NCBI RefSeq assembly: GCF_002563855.1
Contig: NZ_PDJQ01000001.1
Coordinates: 2,232,001-2,296,000, forward strand
Reading direction: 5' to 3'
From: Tepidiforma thermophila
GTDB lineage: Bacteria > Chloroflexota > Dehalococcoidia > Tepidiformales > Tepidiformaceae
Length of the DNA: 64,000 nucleotides
The notes below the pieces were generated by a model, which made no database searches, was not told the origin of the DNA, and saw only the letters and a list, made by a program, of their open reading frames with translations. Of the stretch, positions 8,180-19,093 are shown one piece after another. The position numbers and the translations under genes were made by a program. The first letter of the stretch is position 1. Each line of letters starts with the position of its first letter.

Positions 8180-9022
8180 TTATGTATACCATTCGGCATC
8201 GAAGACGCGGACGGCGGGGCCGGTCATGAACACGGAGCCGGTGCCATCCCATTCGAGGATAAGGTCGCCGCCGGGCATGTGGTCGACGATGCGGTCGCCG
8301 GTGAGGCCGCGCAGGCGGGAAGCGGCAGCGACGGCCGAAGCGCTGGTGCCGGAGGCGAGGGTGATGCCGGAGCCGCGCTCCCAGACGCGGTGGCGGACCT
8401 CGCCAGGGCCGAGCACCTGGACGACCTGGAAGTTGACGCGCCTCGGGAAGAGGGGATGGTGTTCGACGAGGGGACCGATGCGCTCAAGCGGGAACTCGGC
8501 GGGGTCGGTCTGCACGTAATGGATGGCGTGGGGATTTCCCATGCTGACGAGCGTGAGGCGGAGGTCGACGCCGTCGATGGTGAGGGGGAGGTCGATGACC
8601 GGGCCGGTCTCTTCGACGGCGGCAGGAAGGTCGGCAGGGTCGAAGCTGGGCGGGCCCATATCGACGCGGGCTGCGGTGACCACGCCGTTGTCGCGGAAGA
8701 CGGCGACGGTCTTGATCCCGGCGAGCGTCTCGACGGTGACTTCGTTTCGGTCAGGCGGGACGAGCCCCTCTTCGATGGCGAATTTCACGAGGCAGCGGAT
8801 GCCGTTGCCGCACATCTCGGCTTCGGAGCCGTCGGCGTTGAAGATGCGCATGCGGACGTCGGCAACCTTCGAGGGAAGGGCGAGGATGAGGCCGTCGCTG
8901 CCGACGCCGAAGTGGCGGTCGCTGACGCGGCGGGAGAGCTCGGGCCAGTCGTGCTCGTCCTCGCGGGCGGGGGCGAGGTAGATGTAGTCGTTGCCGAGGC
9001 CGTGCATCTTGGTAACGCGCAT
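8180..9022 (-). CDS. dapF: diaminopimelate epimerase
   Basis: Turns LL- into meso-diaminopimelate for lysine and peptidoglycan, without a cofactor. The 280 residues show the complete fold: KMHGLGNDYIY at the start, FNADGSEAEMCGNGIRC with the first catalytic cysteine near 71, and GNPHAIHYV. The second catalytic site normally reads ACG(T/S)GACA but here is ASGTSASA, so serine stands where the second cysteine is expected. The domain is otherwise intact and the gene lies next to dapL, so function is likely, perhaps with altered chemistry. There is no Shine-Dalgarno; TACACT sits six bases before the ATG. Confidence 0.93.
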   Translation of the reverse strand: MRVTKMHGLGNDYIYLAPAREDEHDWPELSRRVSDRHFGVGSDGLILALPSKVADVRMRIFNADGSEAEMCGNGIRCLVKFAIEEGLVPPDRNEVTVETLAGIKTVAVFRDNGVVTAARVDMGPPSFDPADLPAAVEETGPVIDLPLTIDGVDLRLTLVSMGNPHAIHYVQTDPAEFPLERIGPLVEHHPLFPRRVNFQVVQVLGPGEVRHRVWERGSGITLASGTSASAVAAASRLRGLTGDRIVDHMPGGDLILEWDGTGSVFMTGPAVRVFDAEWYT

Positions 9023-9028
9023 GGGGAG

Positions 9029-9034
9029 AGTGTA
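9029..9034 (-). promoter_or_regulatory. putative -10 element of dapF
   Basis: TACACT ends six bases before the dapF ATG with no Shine-Dalgarno between, as expected for a leaderless transcript. Confidence 0.45.
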
Positions 9035-9047
9035 GCGGCCGGGCCGG

Positions 9048-9985
9048 CTACCGGCGCTCGCCCCGGATCACGTTGGTGCAGGCGCCGGTGAAGATGTTGA
9101 CCTGGAGGTCGATATCGTCGACGTCGCGCACCCAGGTGATGCGGGGGTCATCGCGGCGGAACCACTGCTCCTGGGAACGAACCAGGCGGTGGGTGGCGCG
9201 TTTGGTGCGCTCGATGGCGTCGGCGAGGGTGAGCCTGCCCTGGAGGAATGCGACGGTCTCTGCGTAGCCGATAGAGGACATGGCGGGGGCATCGGGCGGG
9301 ACACCGGCATCGAGCAGGGCACGGACCTCGTCGACGAGGCCGGCAGCGAACATGCGCTCGACCCGCTCATCGACCCGGCGGTAAAGCTCCCGGCGGGGCA
9401 CGTCGATGGCGAAGAGGAGGTACTCGAAGTCGGGCGCGCCTTTCTGCTGCCAGGCGGAGATGGGCCTGCCGGTCTTTTCGTAGACCTCGAGGGCGCGGAT
9501 GACGCGCCGAACGTTCCGCGGGTCGATGCGGGCGGCAGAGGCCGGGTCGACGGCGGCGAGGCGGGCATGGAGGGCCGCGGGGCCTGCGGCGTCGGCGAAG
9601 GCCTGCAGGGCTGCGCGCAGCCCGGGGTCGGGCGGGACGGCGGGCACCTGCCAGTTTTCGAGGATGGCCCAGGCGTACTGGGGGGTGCCGCCCACCAGCC
9701 AGGGGAAGCTGCCGCGCGCCCAGATGGCTTCGAACGCCGCGCGGGCGTCGGCGCGGTATTCGGCGAGGGAGTAGCCCTCGCGGGGGTCGCGGATGTCGTA
9801 AAGGTGGTGGCGGACAAGCCGGCGCTCGGCGGGGGTCGGCTTGGCGGTGCCGATATCCATGCCGCGGTAGACCTGCCGGCTGTCGGCGTTGACGATTTCG
9901 CCGCCGAGGCGCTGCGCGAGCTCGAGGGCAGCGGCGCTCTTGCCGGTGCCGGTGGCGCCGACGATTGCGACGAGCCGGCGGAGCA

Positions 9986-9986
<1 letters not shown>
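9048..9986 (-). CDS. miaA: tRNA dimethylallyltransferase
   Basis: Adds a dimethylallyl group to A37 of tRNAs that read UNN codons. The 312-residue protein has the P-loop VAIVGATGTGKS at 7-18, the DSRQVYRGMDIGTAKP motif near 36-51, GGTPQYAWAIL, and RVIRALEVYEKTG near 167. Its ATG overlaps the TGA of tpiA (ATGA), so it is coupled to the glycolytic genes upstream. Confidence 0.95.
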
Positions 9987-10729
<743 letters not shown>

Positions 10730-10760
10730 GGTTCGGCTCCGGGGTGAGATAGCGAAGGCG

Positions 10761-10823
10761 CGGGATGCCGCAGCGGACCCTGGGGGGCCGGCGAGGGGAG
10801 CAACCCGCTGGTTCGGCATCCCG
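10761..10823. repeat. long inverted repeat between pgk and tpiA
   Basis: Arms 10761-10770 and 10814-10823 are a perfect 10-base inverted repeat. They extend inward as a further 6 base pairs (10771-10776 with 10805-10810) past a 3-base bulge, leaving a GC-rich loop. In the minus-strand transcript this folds in the leader between pgk and tpiA. There is no T tract, so it is not an intrinsic terminator; mRNA stabiliser, regulatory leader or small RNA are all possible. Confidence 0.6.
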
Positions 10824-10874
10824 GCGACTGGGGGGATGATGGCGGGGGACCCGGCCTCGCGCAAGGCGAGCGGC

Positions 10875-12058
<1,184 letters not shown>

Positions 12059-12062
<4 letters not shown>

Positions 12063-12526
12063 GGCCGAGGGGCCTCCGCGGCGATGCCGCGCCGCTCGAC
12101 GTCGTGGAGCTTGGCGAGCCGGCGCTCGTGGCGGCCGCCTTCGAACTCGTGGGTGAGGAAGGCGCGGAGGATGTCCTCGGCGACGCCACGGCCGATCTCC
12201 CATGCACCGAGGGCCAGGACGTTGGCGTTGACGTGCTGGCGGGCCCGGGCCGCGCCCCAGCTCGTGTGGCAGAGCGCGCAGCGGATGCCGGGCATCTTGT
12301 TGGCGGTGATGGAGATGCCGACACCGTTGGAGCAGAGGACGACGCCGAGATCGGCGCGGCCATCGAGGACGGCGCGGCCGACGGCTTCGGCGAAATCGGG
12401 ATAGTCGACGGAGTCGGGCGAATGGGTGCCGAGGTCGAGCACCTCGTGGCCGAGGTCGCGCGCGACGCCAGCGAGGTGGTTCTTCAGTTCGAAGCCGGCG
12501 TGATCGGCGCCGAAAGCGAGTTTCAC
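12059..12526 (-). CDS. rpiB: ribose-5-phosphate isomerase B
   Basis: Interconverts ribose 5-phosphate and ribulose 5-phosphate (RpiB/LacAB family). The 155 residues begin with KLAFGADHAGFELK and include VDYPDFA and the catalytic cysteine motif LCSNGVGISITANK near 69-82. It starts with GTG and overlaps the tsaC stop as GTGA; its own stop overlaps the pgk start. The coupling places it as a carbon-metabolism gene in this run. Confidence 0.93.
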
Positions 12527-13167
12527 GAGCGGACGCTCCTGCGGACGGGAATGGAGGCGACGCCCAGTATAGAAGCGAGCTGGTTAGCGGTGATTGCGCC
12601 TTCGCGGAGGACGACGGGGTCGGGGCCGGAGAGGTCGATGACCGTGGAGTCGATGCCCTGCGCGGTGGGGCCGGCATCGATCGTCATCGCGCAGAAGGCG
12701 CCGACCTGGCGGGCGGCCTCTTCGGCAGTGACGGGGCTCGGGCCGCCGGAGACGTTGGCGCTGGTGGCGGCGAGGGGCGCACCGAGAGCATCAACGATGT
12801 CGAGGACGATGTCGACCGGGACGATCCTGAAGCCGACGGTGCTGCCCCCGGAGAGTGCGGGGCTCGACCAGCCGGGCCGGCCGGGGACGATGATGGTCCA
12901 GGCGCCGGGCCCGAGGGCGTCGACCAGCCGCCGGGCCGCCGGGGTGAGGTCGGCGTATTGCTCGAGCAGGGCCGGGTCGCGGCCGAAGAGGAGCTGGAGC
13001 GGCTGTGCAGGGTCGCGCTGCTTGGCGCGGTAGATGGCGGTAACGGCGTCGTCATTCCGGACATCGGCGGCGATGCCGTAGACGGTGTCGGTGGGGAGGA
13101 TGACGAGCTCGCCGCTGCGCAGCAGCTCAACGGCGCGGTCGATGAGGGATCCGGGGGAATCAGTCAT
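12523..13167 (-). CDS. tsaC: threonylcarbamoyl-AMP synthase (TsaC/Sua5)
   Basis: Makes threonylcarbamoyl-AMP for the t6A37 modification of ANN-reading tRNAs. The YrdC domain is complete: LPTDTVYGIAAD near the N-terminus, YRAKQRDPAQPLQLL, and TSANVSGG near 130. I chose the ATG at 13167 (MTDSPGSLIDRA); another ATG two codons upstream (13173) is possible and the frame is open further, into the divergent guaA region. There are 214 residues, so this is the short TsaC form without the Sua5 extension. Confidence 0.9.
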   Translation of the reverse strand: MTDSPGSLIDRAVELLRSGELVILPTDTVYGIAADVRNDDAVTAIYRAKQRDPAQPLQLLFGRDPALLEQYADLTPAARRLVDALGPGAWTIIVPGRPGWSSPALSGGSTVGFRIVPVDIVLDIVDALGAPLAATSANVSGGPSPVTAEEAARQVGAFCAMTIDAGPTAQGIDSTVIDLSGPDPVVLREGAITANQLASILGVASIPVRRSVRS

Positions 13168-13178
13168 GAGCATGAGGT

Positions 13179-13199
13179 GGGGTCCGTTGCCCGGACCCC
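13179..13199. repeat. inverted repeat between tsaC and guaA
   Basis: Two perfect 8-base arms (13179-13186 and 13192-13199) with a 5-base spacer lie in the short divergent region. It could be an operator shared by both promoters or a hairpin in the guaA leader. No convincing -10/-35 pair was found nearby. Confidence 0.4.
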
Positions 13200-13238
13200 C
13201 GAAGTGGGATAGCGTTCGAACCGAGTGTACCGCGTTCC

Positions 13239-14828
13239 ATGGCAGCAACGGACCCTGTAACTTCCCCGGCAGGCGCACAGGACCCGGCGAAACGCCACGA
13301 GTGCATCGTGGTGCTGGATTTCGGGTCGCAGTTCTCGATGCTGATTGCGCGGCGGGTGCGGGAACTCAATACCTACTGTGAACTGCTGCCGTACGACGTG
13401 CCGCGCGAGCGGCTGGCCGGCATGGACGTGCGGGGGATTATCCTCTCGGGGGGGCCGAATAGCGTCTACGAGGAAGGTGCACCGCTGGCGCCCGACTGGG
13501 TGTGGGAGTCGGGGCTGCCCGTGCTGGGCATTTGCTACGGCATGCAGGTGATGGCTCACCAGCTGGGCGGAAAGGTGGCGCCGGGCGCCGAGCGCGAATA
13601 CGGGCCGGCCGTGGTGCACCGCGACCATGCTGCACCGCTGCTCGACGGGCTGCCCGCCGACTTTGAGGTGTGGATGAGCCACGGGGACCGGATTGAGGTG
13701 CTGCCGCCGGGCTTCGCCGGGTATGCGAGCACGGCGAATTCGCCGTTCGCTGTGATGGCTGACCCCTCACGCGGGTACTACGGGCTGCAGTTCCATCCTG
13801 AGGTGGCTCACACGCCGCGCGGACGGGACATCCTGAAGAATTTTGTCCGGGGCATTTGCAGGGCGGAAGGCACGTGGACCCCGGGGAATTTCATCGAGGA
13901 GACGGTGGAGGCGATCCGGGCGCAGGTCGGGAGCGACCGGGTGATCTGCGGGCTCTCGGGCGGGGTCGACAGCGCGGTCGCCGCGGTCCTGGTGCACCGG
14001 GCCGTCGGCGATCAGCTGGTGTGCATCTTTGTCGACAATGGGCTGCTCCGGGCGGGCGAGGCGGAGGAGGTCGTGACGACCTTCCGGAAGAACCTGGCGA
14101 TCAACCTGGTGCACGTGGATGCTGCGGGAGAGTTCCTCGCGCAGCTGGCCGAAGTGACGAACCCGGAGACGAAGCGGATCCGCATCGGCAATACGTTCGT
14201 TCGGGTGTTCGAGCGGGAGGCGCGGAAGGTCGAGGGGGCGCGGTTCCTGTGCCAGGGCACGCTGTACCCGGACGTCATCGAAAGCGGGTCGCACGGTAAG
14301 GGAGCGAGCACGATCAAGACACATCACAACGTGGGCGGGCTGCCGCCGGACATGAAGCTCGAACTGGTCGAACCGCTCCGGTACCTCTTCAAAGACGAGG
14401 TGCGGCGGATTGGCGAGGCGCTGGGGCTGCCCGAGGAGATGGTCTGGCGGCATCCGTTCCCGGGCCCGGGGCTGGCGATCCGGTGCATCGGCGAAGTGAC
14501 GCCTGAGAAGCTCGAGATCCTCCGGCGGGCGGACCGGATTGTGATGGACGAAATCCGGGAGGCGGGGCTCTACCGGGACCTCTGGCAGGCGTTTGCGGTG
14601 CTGACGGACACGAAGACCGTGGGCGTGATGGGTGACTTCCGCACGTACGGCTATGCGGTAGCGGTCCGGGCGGTGGTTGCGGATGACGCCATGACGGCGG
14701 ACTGGGCGCGGCTCCCGCATGAGCTGCTATCGCGCATTTCGAACCGGATCGTCAACGAGGTGCACGGGGTGAACCGGGTGGTGTACGACATCACGCCGAA
14801 GCCGCCGGGCACCATCGAATGGGAGTAA
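13239..14828 (+). CDS. guaA: GMP synthase (glutamine-hydrolysing)
   Basis: Converts XMP to GMP with glutamine and ATP. The 529 residues contain a class I glutaminase domain with the nucleophile in LGICYGMQ near 102 and FHPEV near 190. An ATP pyrophosphatase domain follows, with the PP-loop [10 protein letters not shown] near 232, and then the dimerisation domain ending in KPPGTIEWE. About 20 residues precede the conserved VVLDFGSQF, slightly longer than usual, and a later start is not excluded. It is the first gene of the purine run; purD starts four bases after the stop. Confidence 0.97.
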   Translation: MAATDPVTSPAGAQDPAKRHECIVVLDFGSQFSMLIARRVRELNTYCELLPYDVPRERLAGMDVRGIILSGGPNSVYEEGAPLAPDWVWESGLPVLGICYGMQVMAHQLGGKVAPGAEREYGPAVVHRDHAAPLLDGLPADFEVWMSHGDRIEVLPPGFAGYASTANSPFAVMADPSRGYYGLQFHPEVAHTPRGRDILKNFVRGICRAEGTWTPGNFIEETVEAIRAQVGSDRVICGLSGGVDSAVAAVLVHRAVGDQLVCIFVDNGLLRAGEAEEVVTTFRKNLAINLVHVDAAGEFLAQLAEVTNPETKRIRIGNTFVRVFEREARKVEGARFLCQGTLYPDVIESGSHGKGASTIKTHHNVGGLPPDMKLELVEPLRYLFKDEVRRIGEALGLPEEMVWRHPFPGPGLAIRCIGEVTPEKLEILRRADRIVMDEIREAGLYRDLWQAFAVLTDTKTVGVMGDFRTYGYAVAVRAVVADDAMTADWARLPHELLSRISNRIVNEVHGVNRVVYDITPKPPGTIEWE

Positions 14829-14832
14829 GCGG

Positions 14833-16107
14833 ATGAGCGCACGGGTGCTGCTCGTGGGGAGCGGAGGGCGGGAGCATGCGGTTGCGTGGAAGCTTTCGCA
14901 GTCGCCAGATGTGGGGGAGATCTTCGTCGCGCCGGGGAACGCGGGGACCGCCCGGCTGGCGCGGAACATCGACATCCGGCCCACCGATATCGAGGGGCTG
15001 GTGCGGGCGGCGAAGGAGCTGCGCGTCGATTTCTACCTGGCGACGATGGATGACCCGCAGCCGCTCGGGCTGGTCGACCGGCTGAAGGCTGAGGGCGTGC
15101 TCTGTTACGGCCCGGTGGCCGATGCTGCGCGGATCGAGGCGAGCAAGGCGTGGGCGAAGGCGTTCATGGAGCGGCACGGCATCCCGACGGCGCGCGGGCG
15201 GTCGTTCAGCTCGTTCGACGAGGCGGCCGCGTGGGTGGAGTCGCTGCCTGAGCAGCGGCTGTGGGTCAAGGCCTCGGGGCTGGCGGCGGGGAAGGGAGCG
15301 GTCGGCGCCGCCAACCGGGAAGAGGCGATCGCCATCCTGCGGTCGATGCTCATCGACCGGGCGTTCGGCGAGGCGGGCAGCACCGTGGTCGTCGAGGAGG
15401 AGCTGACCGGCTTCGAAACGAGCGCGCATGCGTTCTGCGACGGGAAGACGGCGGTGCTGTGGCCCTTCGCGACCGACTACAAGCGGGCGCTGGACGGGGC
15501 GCAGGGGTTGAACACGGGCGGGATGGGCGCATATGCGCCGACGCGGGGCATCGACGAGCGGCTGGCTGGCATCATCCACGAGCGGGTCATTGCGCCGGTG
15601 CTGCGCGGGATGGCTGCCGAAGGGCACCCGTTCGTCGGGACGCTCTTCCCGGGGCTGATGGTCCGGGACGGCGACGTCAGGGTGATCGAGTACAACGCGC
15701 GGTCGGGGGACCCCGAGACGCAGGTGCACATGCTGCGCCTGAAGTCGGACCTGTTCGCGGTTACGAAGGCGGCCGCGGAGGGGCGGCTGCACGAGGTTGC
15801 GGTGGAGTGGGCGGACGAGCCGGCGGTATGTGTCGTGCTGGTGCCCGGGGGCTACCCGGGGAAGTATGAGACGGGCCATCCTATCGAAGGGCTGGACCGG
15901 GTAGACCCGGACGTATTCGTGTTCCACGGCGGGACGAAGCTGGTTGACGGGAAGGTGGTGACCTCTGGTGGGCGGGCGCTCACCGTGGCGGCGCGGGGCC
16001 GGACGATCCGGGAGGCACGGGAGCGGGTGTACGACAACGTGCGGCGGATTCATTTCAAGGACATGCACTACCGGACCGACATCGCGCTGGAGGCAGTGGG
16101 CGGGTAG
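14833..16107 (+). CDS. purD: phosphoribosylamine-glycine ligase
   Basis: Second step of de novo purine synthesis, joining glycine to phosphoribosylamine with ATP. The 424-residue ATP-grasp protein starts with RVLLVGSGGREHAVAWKL and has KASGLAAGKGAV, LNTGGMGAYAPT near 225 and the metal-binding EYNARSGDPETQ near 285. It follows guaA by four bases. PurD is complete and unfused here. Confidence 0.97.
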   Translation: MSARVLLVGSGGREHAVAWKLSQSPDVGEIFVAPGNAGTARLARNIDIRPTDIEGLVRAAKELRVDFYLATMDDPQPLGLVDRLKAEGVLCYGPVADAARIEASKAWAKAFMERHGIPTARGRSFSSFDEAAAWVESLPEQRLWVKASGLAAGKGAVGAANREEAIAILRSMLIDRAFGEAGSTVVVEEELTGFETSAHAFCDGKTAVLWPFATDYKRALDGAQGLNTGGMGAYAPTRGIDERLAGIIHERVIAPVLRGMAAEGHPFVGTLFPGLMVRDGDVRVIEYNARSGDPETQVHMLRLKSDLFAVTKAAAEGRLHEVAVEWADEPAVCVVLVPGGYPGKYETGHPIEGLDRVDPDVFVFHGGTKLVDGKVVTSGGRALTVAARGRTIREARERVYDNVRRIHFKDMHYRTDIALEAVGG

Positions 16108-16138
16108 CAGGCAGCTTCTCCGAGCCGCCCGGGCGGGC

Positions 16139-16144
16139 TACCAT
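16139..16144 (+). promoter_or_regulatory. putative -10 element of purB
   Basis: TACCAT ends six bases before the purB GTG and no Shine-Dalgarno lies between. It lies just after the purD stop, so purB may also have its own leaderless transcript. Confidence 0.4.
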
Positions 16145-16150
16145 TGCGGG

Positions 16151-17443
16151 GTGATCCCGCGCTACTCGCGGCCGGAGATGGCTGCAATCTGGACCGACGA
16201 GGCGAAGTATCGCCGCTGGCTCGATGTTGAGATCGCGGCGTGCGAGGCGTGGGCGGAGCTGGGCCAGATCCCGCGGGAGGCGGCGGAGAAGATCCGGCGC
16301 GATGCGAAATTCGACGTCGCGAAGATCAACGAGTACCTCGCCATCACGCACCACGACGTGACCGCGTTCCTGCGGTCGGTGGCAGATTCGCTCGGTGAAG
16401 AGGGGCGGTATGTCCACTTCGGGCTGACCAGCTCGGACGTGTGGGACACCGCAACGGCGCTGCAGCTGCGGGACGCAAGCGACATTCTGCTGGCCGACAT
16501 CGATGCGCTCCTTGCGGTACTGGAGCGGCAGGCGCGGGCGCACCGCGACACGCTCTGCGTCGGGCGGACGCATGGGGTCCATGCAGAACCGACGACCTTC
16601 GGGCTGAAGCTGGCCGTCTGGGTCGATGAGATGCGGCGGAACCGGGCGCGGCTGGTGGCAGCGCGGGAGATGGTGGCCGTCGGTGCGATCTCGGGGACGG
16701 TGGGGACGCATGCGTCGGTGCCGCCGAAAGTGGAGGAGCTGGTCTGCGCGAAGCTGGGCCTCGGGATTGAGGCGGCCTCGACGCAGGTCATCCAGCGGGA
16801 CCGGCACGCCCAATTTGTGACGACGCTGGCGATTATCGGCGCGTCACTCGAGAAGTTCGCGACGGAGATCCGTGCGCTGCAGAAGACCGAGGTGCGCGAG
16901 GCGGAGGAGCCATTCGACGAGGGGCAGACGGGTTCGAGCGCGATGCCGCACAAGCGGAACCCCGAGCTGTGCGAGCGGATCACGGGGCTGGCGCGGGTGC
17001 TGCGGGGCTACGCGGTGACGGCGATGGAGAATGTGGCGCTGTGGCACGAGCGGGATATCAGTCACTCCTCGACGGAGCGGATCGTGTTTCCGGACGCCAC
17101 GCTCGTGCTCGACTACATGCTGAACCTGTTCACGGGCATCATGGACCGGCTGCGGGTATACCCGGAGCACATGCGCGAGAACCTCGAGCGTTCGTACGGG
17201 CTGGTATTCTCGCAGCGGGTGCTGCTGGCGCTCATCGAGACGGGACTGAGTCGGCAGGACGCCTACGCGATTGTGCAGCGGAACGCGATGCGGGCCTGGA
17301 ACGAGCGGGTACCGTTCCTTGACCTGCTGCTGGCCGACCCCGACGTGACGAGCCGCATCAGCGAGGCGGAGCTGCGCGGACTGTTCGATTACGGCTACTA
17401 CCTCAAGAACATCGGCGCGACCTTCGAGCGCCTCGGGCTGTGA
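16151..17443 (+). CDS. purB: adenylosuccinate lyase
   Basis: Works twice in purine synthesis, cleaving SAICAR to AICAR and adenylosuccinate to AMP, with release of fumarate. The GTG at 16151 yields IPRYSRPEMAAIWTDEAKY, the typical start, and 430 residues. Key motifs are THHDVTAFL near 60, FGLTSSDVWDTA, RTHGVHAEPTTFG with the catalytic His, and the superfamily signature GSSAMPHKRNP near 261. An upstream extension of the frame covers the end of purD and was discarded. Confidence 0.96.
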   Translation: MIPRYSRPEMAAIWTDEAKYRRWLDVEIAACEAWAELGQIPREAAEKIRRDAKFDVAKINEYLAITHHDVTAFLRSVADSLGEEGRYVHFGLTSSDVWDTATALQLRDASDILLADIDALLAVLERQARAHRDTLCVGRTHGVHAEPTTFGLKLAVWVDEMRRNRARLVAAREMVAVGAISGTVGTHASVPPKVEELVCAKLGLGIEAASTQVIQRDRHAQFVTTLAIIGASLEKFATEIRALQKTEVREAEEPFDEGQTGSSAMPHKRNPELCERITGLARVLRGYAVTAMENVALWHERDISHSSTERIVFPDATLVLDYMLNLFTGIMDRLRVYPEHMRENLERSYGLVFSQRVLLALIETGLSRQDAYAIVQRNAMRAWNERVPFLDLLLADPDVTSRISEAELRGLFDYGYYLKNIGATFERLGL

Positions 17444-18213
17444 TGCAGCCGGGAATGGCGCCGGCCGTCGGTTTGCTGCCCGCCCGGCGGGTCATCGCGA
17501 CGGCGTGGGACCTCGTCACGAGCCGGCCGAAGGAGGTGCTGCTGCCGGTTGCCGCCGTGGAGGTGCCGGTTTCGGTCGTGGCAGCACTGGTCATCGCCGG
17601 GGCGCTTTCCACGGTACTCCGGGACGTGGCGCTCGACGGGCAGGACAGGGGCTACCTCGCGCTCCTGCTGATCGTGGGAGCCGGGCAGGCACTCTTCGCA
17701 CAGGTAGCGCACGGAGCAGCGATTGTCTCGATTGCAGCCGTGCTGCGGGGGAAGCCGGTGCCGCTTGCCGGCGCGCTGGACCCGGCGTTTACGCGGATGG
17801 GCGGGCTGCTGGCGCTCCTGGTGATCCTCGTGGCGATGTCCGTTCTACTGGCGCTGACCATCATCGGGCTGGTGCTGCTGCCCTACCTGGTGGTGCGGCT
17901 GGCGCTGGCGCACCAGGCGTTCATGCTGGAAGGGCGGTCACCGTTTGCGGCGCTCGGGAGGAGCTGGGCGCTGATGCGGGGGCACATGCTGCGGATGCTG
18001 GGAGTGATGCTGCTAACCTTCCTCATCTTCCTCGGCCCGGCCATCCTCATTTCGGCGCTGGACGGCCTTGTCGCCGGGTCGCGCGGCGTGCAGGTTGCCC
18101 TGCAGGCCCTGGTGTCGGTGGTCCAGGGGGTGCTGGCCGTGCCGCTGGTGGCGTTCGCTTCGGCGACAACGACCGTGTTCTACCTGAACCTGGAGGATGC
18201 TGCCCGTGGCTGA
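17443..18213 (+). CDS. multi-pass membrane protein embedded in the purine operon
   Basis: Function not recognised. About 256 residues form some six hydrophobic helices: an early one near 40-58, others near 72-95, 120-150 and 185-205, and a last one near 220-245. An amphipathic start contains ARRVIATAWDLVTSRPKEVLLP. The layout resembles the YciC/GlpQ-membrane-domain type of protein (a helix bundle with LEGRSPFAALGRSWALMRG in the middle). The ATG overlaps the purB stop (TGATG) and its end overlaps purC, so it is made with the purine enzymes. Whether that means a purine-related role or only convenient placement is open. Confidence 0.75.
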   Translation: MQPGMAPAVGLLPARRVIATAWDLVTSRPKEVLLPVAAVEVPVSVVAALVIAGALSTVLRDVALDGQDRGYLALLLIVGAGQALFAQVAHGAAIVSIAAVLRGKPVPLAGALDPAFTRMGGLLALLVILVAMSVLLALTIIGLVLLPYLVVRLALAHQAFMLEGRSPFAALGRSWALMRGHMLRMLGVMLLTFLIFLGPAILISALDGLVAGSRGVQVALQALVSVVQGVLAVPLVAFASATTTVFYLNLEDAARG

Positions 18214-19093
18214 GCCGATGGCGTACTCGAACCTGCCGGCGCCGGTGTACCGCGGCAAGGTGCGCGATACGTACGACCTGGGCGACCGCCTCCTGATCGT
18301 GGCGACGGACCGCATCTCGGCGCTGGACGTCGTGCTGCCGACGCCGATTCCGGGGAAGGGAAAGGTGCTGACGATGCTCTCGGCCTGGTGGTTCGAGCGG
18401 ATCAGCGGGGTAGTACCGAACCACTTCATTGCCGTCATCACCGCGGAGAACCGTTCGGCGGTACCGTTCGAGCTGGGCCCGGAGTACTACGGCCGCTCCA
18501 TGCTGGTGCGGAAGGCGCAGCGGCTCGACGCGGAGTGCATTGTGCGCGGCTACCTCTCGGGCTCGGGGTGGAAGGAGTACCGGGAGACGGGCATGGTGTG
18601 CGGACTTCGGCTGCCGGAGGGGCTGCGCGAGTCGGACCGGCTGCTGGAGCCGATTTTTACGCCGAGCACGAAGGCGACCGAGGGGCACGACCGGAATATC
18701 ACCTACGAGGAGCTGGCCAGGCTGGTTGGGGCAGAGGCGGCGAACGCCATGCGGATCCGCTCGCTCGCGGTGTACGGCTATGCGCACACTGTAGCGCTGG
18801 AGCGGGGCATCATCATCGCGGACACGAAGTTCGAATTCGGGTGGTGGAACGAGGAGGTCATCCTCATCGACGAAGTGTTGACGCCGGACAGCAGCCGGTT
18901 CTGGCTGGCGAACGAGTACCGGCCCGGCGGCCCGCAGCCGAGCCTCGACAAGCAGCCGGTGCGTGACTGGCTTGCCGCCCACTGGCGGGAAGGCGAACCG
19001 GCGCCCGAGCTGCCGCCGGACGTGGTCGAAGCGACGACCGAGCGGTATCTGCGGGCGTACCGCATGCTGACAGGAGAGGAGCTTTCGCTGTGA
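18206..19093 (+). CDS. purC: phosphoribosylaminoimidazole-succinocarboxamide synthase
   Basis: Joins aspartate to CAIR with ATP in purine synthesis. The 295-residue protein has YRGKVRDTYDLGDRLLIVATDRISALD at the start, AECIVRGYLSGSGWKEY near 109, and DTKFEFGWW and IDEVLTPDSSRFW near the end. Start choice: GGAGG at 18192-18196 is ideally spaced for the GTG at 18206; an ATG touching that site (18197) and one at 18218 are alternatives. It overlaps the membrane-protein gene upstream and purS downstream. Confidence 0.95.
   Translation: MAEPMAYSNLPAPVYRGKVRDTYDLGDRLLIVATDRISALDVVLPTPIPGKGKVLTMLSAWWFERISGVVPNHFIAVITAENRSAVPFELGPEYYGRSMLVRKAQRLDAECIVRGYLSGSGWKEYRETGMVCGLRLPEGLRESDRLLEPIFTPSTKATEGHDRNITYEELARLVGAEAANAMRIRSLAVYGYAHTVALERGIIIADTKFEFGWWNEEVILIDEVLTPDSSRFWLANEYRPGGPQPSLDKQPVRDWLAAHWREGEPAPELPPDVVEATTERYLRAYRMLTGEELSL

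Noticed and set aside
10761-10823. Small signal recognition particle RNA on the plus strand
   Set aside because: Stem length and an AGCAA stretch look similar, but the conserved CAGG and GGAA-type tetraloop of the SRP domain are missing and the apical part does not pair as required.
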